Assembly: GCA_050259035.1 (NCBI GenBank) | Contig: JBLMZW010000101.1 | Location: forward strand, 1 to 6,410 | Reading direction: 5' to 3' | Length of the DNA: 6,410 nucleotides | From: JBLMZW01 sp050259035 | GTDB taxonomy: Bacteria > Bacillota > Syntrophomonadia > Syntrophomonadales > DTU052 | In this document: in pieces, positions 5,326 to 6,410 of the stretch | How positions within the stretch are numbered: the first letter of the stretch is position 1 | How the letters are laid out: each line of letters starts with the position of its first letter | Made by a program: the position numbers and the translations under genes | Notes under the pieces: generated by a model | Seen by the model: only the letters and a program-made list of their open reading frames with translations | Database searches by the model: none | Told to the model about the DNA's origin: nothing

Positions 5326-6222
5326 ATGCAAAACAATTCTGTTAGGGAAGAATCGATGACCGATCTATGGAATGTTTGGTTTTCAGAACTGCATCAGGCC
5401 AGGGTCGGTCTTAATATCAAAATAAAGAAGCTGCTTTACAGTGGAGAAAGTCCTTTCCAGAGGATAGATATTCTGGACACCTTTGAATTCGGCAAGATGC
5501 TGGTATTGTACGGTTCGATCATGATTACTGAAAAAGATGAGTTTGTTTATCATGAGATGTTAGGGCATGTACCCCTTTTTACTCATCCCAATCCCCGTCA
5601 GGTTTTAGTCATCGGGGGAGGAGATGGCGGTACCGTTAGGGAAGTGGTTAAGCATCCTGAAGTTGAACGGGTTACTCTGGTGGAGATCGACGAGATGGTC
5701 GTTAGAAAGAGTCAGGAATACTTCCCCGAGGTAGCTTCGCAGCTTGACAATCCTAAAACCCGCCTATTATTTGAAGATGGTCAAAAGTACCTGGCCAATA
5801 CCAGCGAAAAGTACGACGTTATATTATGCGATGCATCTGATCCTATTGGACCGGCCGAGGTACTATTTCAGAAAGACTTTCACCAGATGGCTTATGATTG
5901 TTTGAACGATGATGGGATTTTTGTTACTCAATCAGAGTCGCCTTTCTATCACCAACGAACCCTGAAAAAGATTTACGATAACCTGTCGAGTATATTCCCC
6001 ATTGTAAAGGTATATTGGGCTTATATACCGACCTATCCCAGCGCGATTTGGAGCTTTACTTTATGCTCCAAAAAATATGATCCCATAAATGATTTCGAAC
6101 AGGAACGATATGATCGTACCCAGCCGGCAGTAAAGTACTATAATGATGGGATACACCGAGCCTGTTTCGTATTGCCAAGTTTTATTAACAACTTGTTAAA
6201 GGATAACGAATATATTCGATAG
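5326..6222 (+). CDS. speE: Spermidine synthase (putrescine aminopropyltransferase)
   Basis: A 298-residue Rossmann-fold aminopropyltransferase that moves the aminopropyl group of decarboxylated S-adenosylmethionine to putrescine, giving spermidine and methylthioadenosine. Seen: a small N-terminal beta domain with the conserved QRIDI (45-49); DEFVYHEMLGHVP (71-83); nucleotide-binding GGGDGGT at 97-103; acidic LVEID at 118-122; active-site DASDPIGPAE at 169-178 with D169 and D172; TYPSAIWSF at 236-244; and the usual ending KYYNDGIHRACFVLPSF. Length is typical. ATG at 5326 is preceded by AGGGAGG (5313-5319) with six bases between; an in-frame ATG at 5356, with a weaker AGGGAAG, would remove ten residues and match the common family start more closely, so it is a real alternative. 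It follows the decarboxylase by 26 bases in the same operon. No terminator is visible before the tRNA promoter. speD, which makes the aminopropyl donor, is not in the window. Confidence 0.94.
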   Translation: MQNNSVREESMTDLWNVWFSELHQARVGLNIKIKKLLYSGESPFQRIDILDTFEFGKMLVLYGSIMITEKDEFVYHEMLGHVPLFTHPNPRQVLVIGGGDGGTVREVVKHPEVERVTLVEIDEMVVRKSQEYFPEVASQLDNPKTRLLFEDGQKYLANTSEKYDVILCDASDPIGPAEVLFQKDFHQMAYDCLNDDGIFVTQSESPFYHQRTLKKIYDNLSSIFPIVKVYWAYIPTYPSAIWSFTLCSKKYDPINDFEQERYDRTQPAVKYYNDGIHRACFVLPSFINNLLKDNEYIR

Positions 6223-6230
6223 ATTCGGAA

Positions 6231-6259
6231 TTGACTGAGCCTAGTCTGGATGTTATAAT
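6231..6259 (+). promoter_or_regulatory. Near-consensus promoter of the tRNA-Asp/tRNA-Phe cluster
   Basis: TTGACT (6231-6236), exactly 17 bases, then a perfect TATAAT (6254-6259) preceded by TG at 6251-6252. Transcription should start about seven bases before the mature tRNA-Asp 5' end. This is the strongest promoter in the window, as expected for stable RNA. Confidence 0.85.
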
Positions 6260-6272
6260 AATATTCGCGTCT

Positions 6273-6349
6273 GGAGCCGTGGTGTAGTTGGTTAACATGT
6301 TGGCCTGTCAAGCCAAAGATCGCGGGTTCGAGTCCCGTCGGCTCCGCCA
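6273..6349 (+). tRNA. tRNA-Asp (anticodon GTC)
   Basis: Full cloverleaf of 77 bases including an encoded CCA (6347-6349). Acceptor arms GGAGCCG (6273-6279) and CGGCTCC (6339-6345) pair perfectly; the discriminator base is G6346. The anticodon stem TTGGC/GCCAA encloses loop CTGTCAA with anticodon GTC at 6307-6309, and the T arm carries TTCGAGT. It decodes GAC and GAT. The next tRNA begins five bases later, probably in the same transcript. Confidence 0.97.
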
Positions 6350-6354
6350 TATTT

Positions 6355-6410
<56 letters not shown>

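Noticed and set aside
6138..6350. Minus-strand open frame of 70 codons beginning MAEPTGLEPAIFGLTGQ
   Set aside because: It is the antisense of tRNA-Asp running into the end of speE. The MAEPTGLEPA-type peptide is a familiar false translation of tRNA genes.

Overview
The window looks like chromosome of an anaerobic, low-to-mid GC Gram-positive-type bacterium (Bacillota, Clostridia; possibly near Peptococcaceae or Syntrophomonadaceae). This is inferred from strong AGGAGG-type ribosome binding sites, a two-gene SUF-like Fe-S assembly pair without a cysteine desulfurase, an Mrp/NBP35 ATPase with an N-terminal cysteine cluster, and tRNA-Asp with an encoded CCA. All genes lie on the + strand.

Layout. 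(1) 1-235: no convincing gene. It can be drawn as nested short hairpins and ends in a T6 run, so it could be an RNA gene or a decayed element. (2) 359-1210: Mrp/ApbC/NBP35-type Fe-S carrier ATPase, preceded by a TATAAT box and a perfect dyad. (3) 1211-1524: a long hairpin, two related palindromes and a strong promoter. (4) 1525-4085: an apparent operon of sufC-like ATPase, a short sufB-like scaffold overlapping it by 23 bp, and a CysL-like LysR regulator whose only sensible start is a rare ATT codon; it ends in a clear intrinsic terminator. (5) 4190-6222: a second operon, from its own promoter, with a fold-type III ornithine/lysine-type decarboxylase and spermidine synthase. (6) 6231-6410: a near-consensus promoter driving tRNA-Asp(GTC) and tRNA-Phe(GAA), the latter cut by the window end.

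How the genes fit together. Mrp and SufCB are all Fe-S cluster assembly or carrier proteins. The 307-residue SufB and the D-loop of SufC fit the minimal SUF-like type (called SMS, SmsCB) of anaerobes and archaea. The LysR protein behind them has a CysL-like ligand domain, so it may tie Fe-S assembly to sulfur supply. The second operon converts ornithine (or lysine) to a diamine and then an aminopropylated polyamine; the SAM decarboxylase that SpeE needs is not in the window.

Most notable: the LysR ATT start, the SmsCB-LysR arrangement with TAATC/GATTA palindromes upstream (one a perfect TNA-N7-TNA LysR-type box), and the unassigned, possibly structured first 235 bases.
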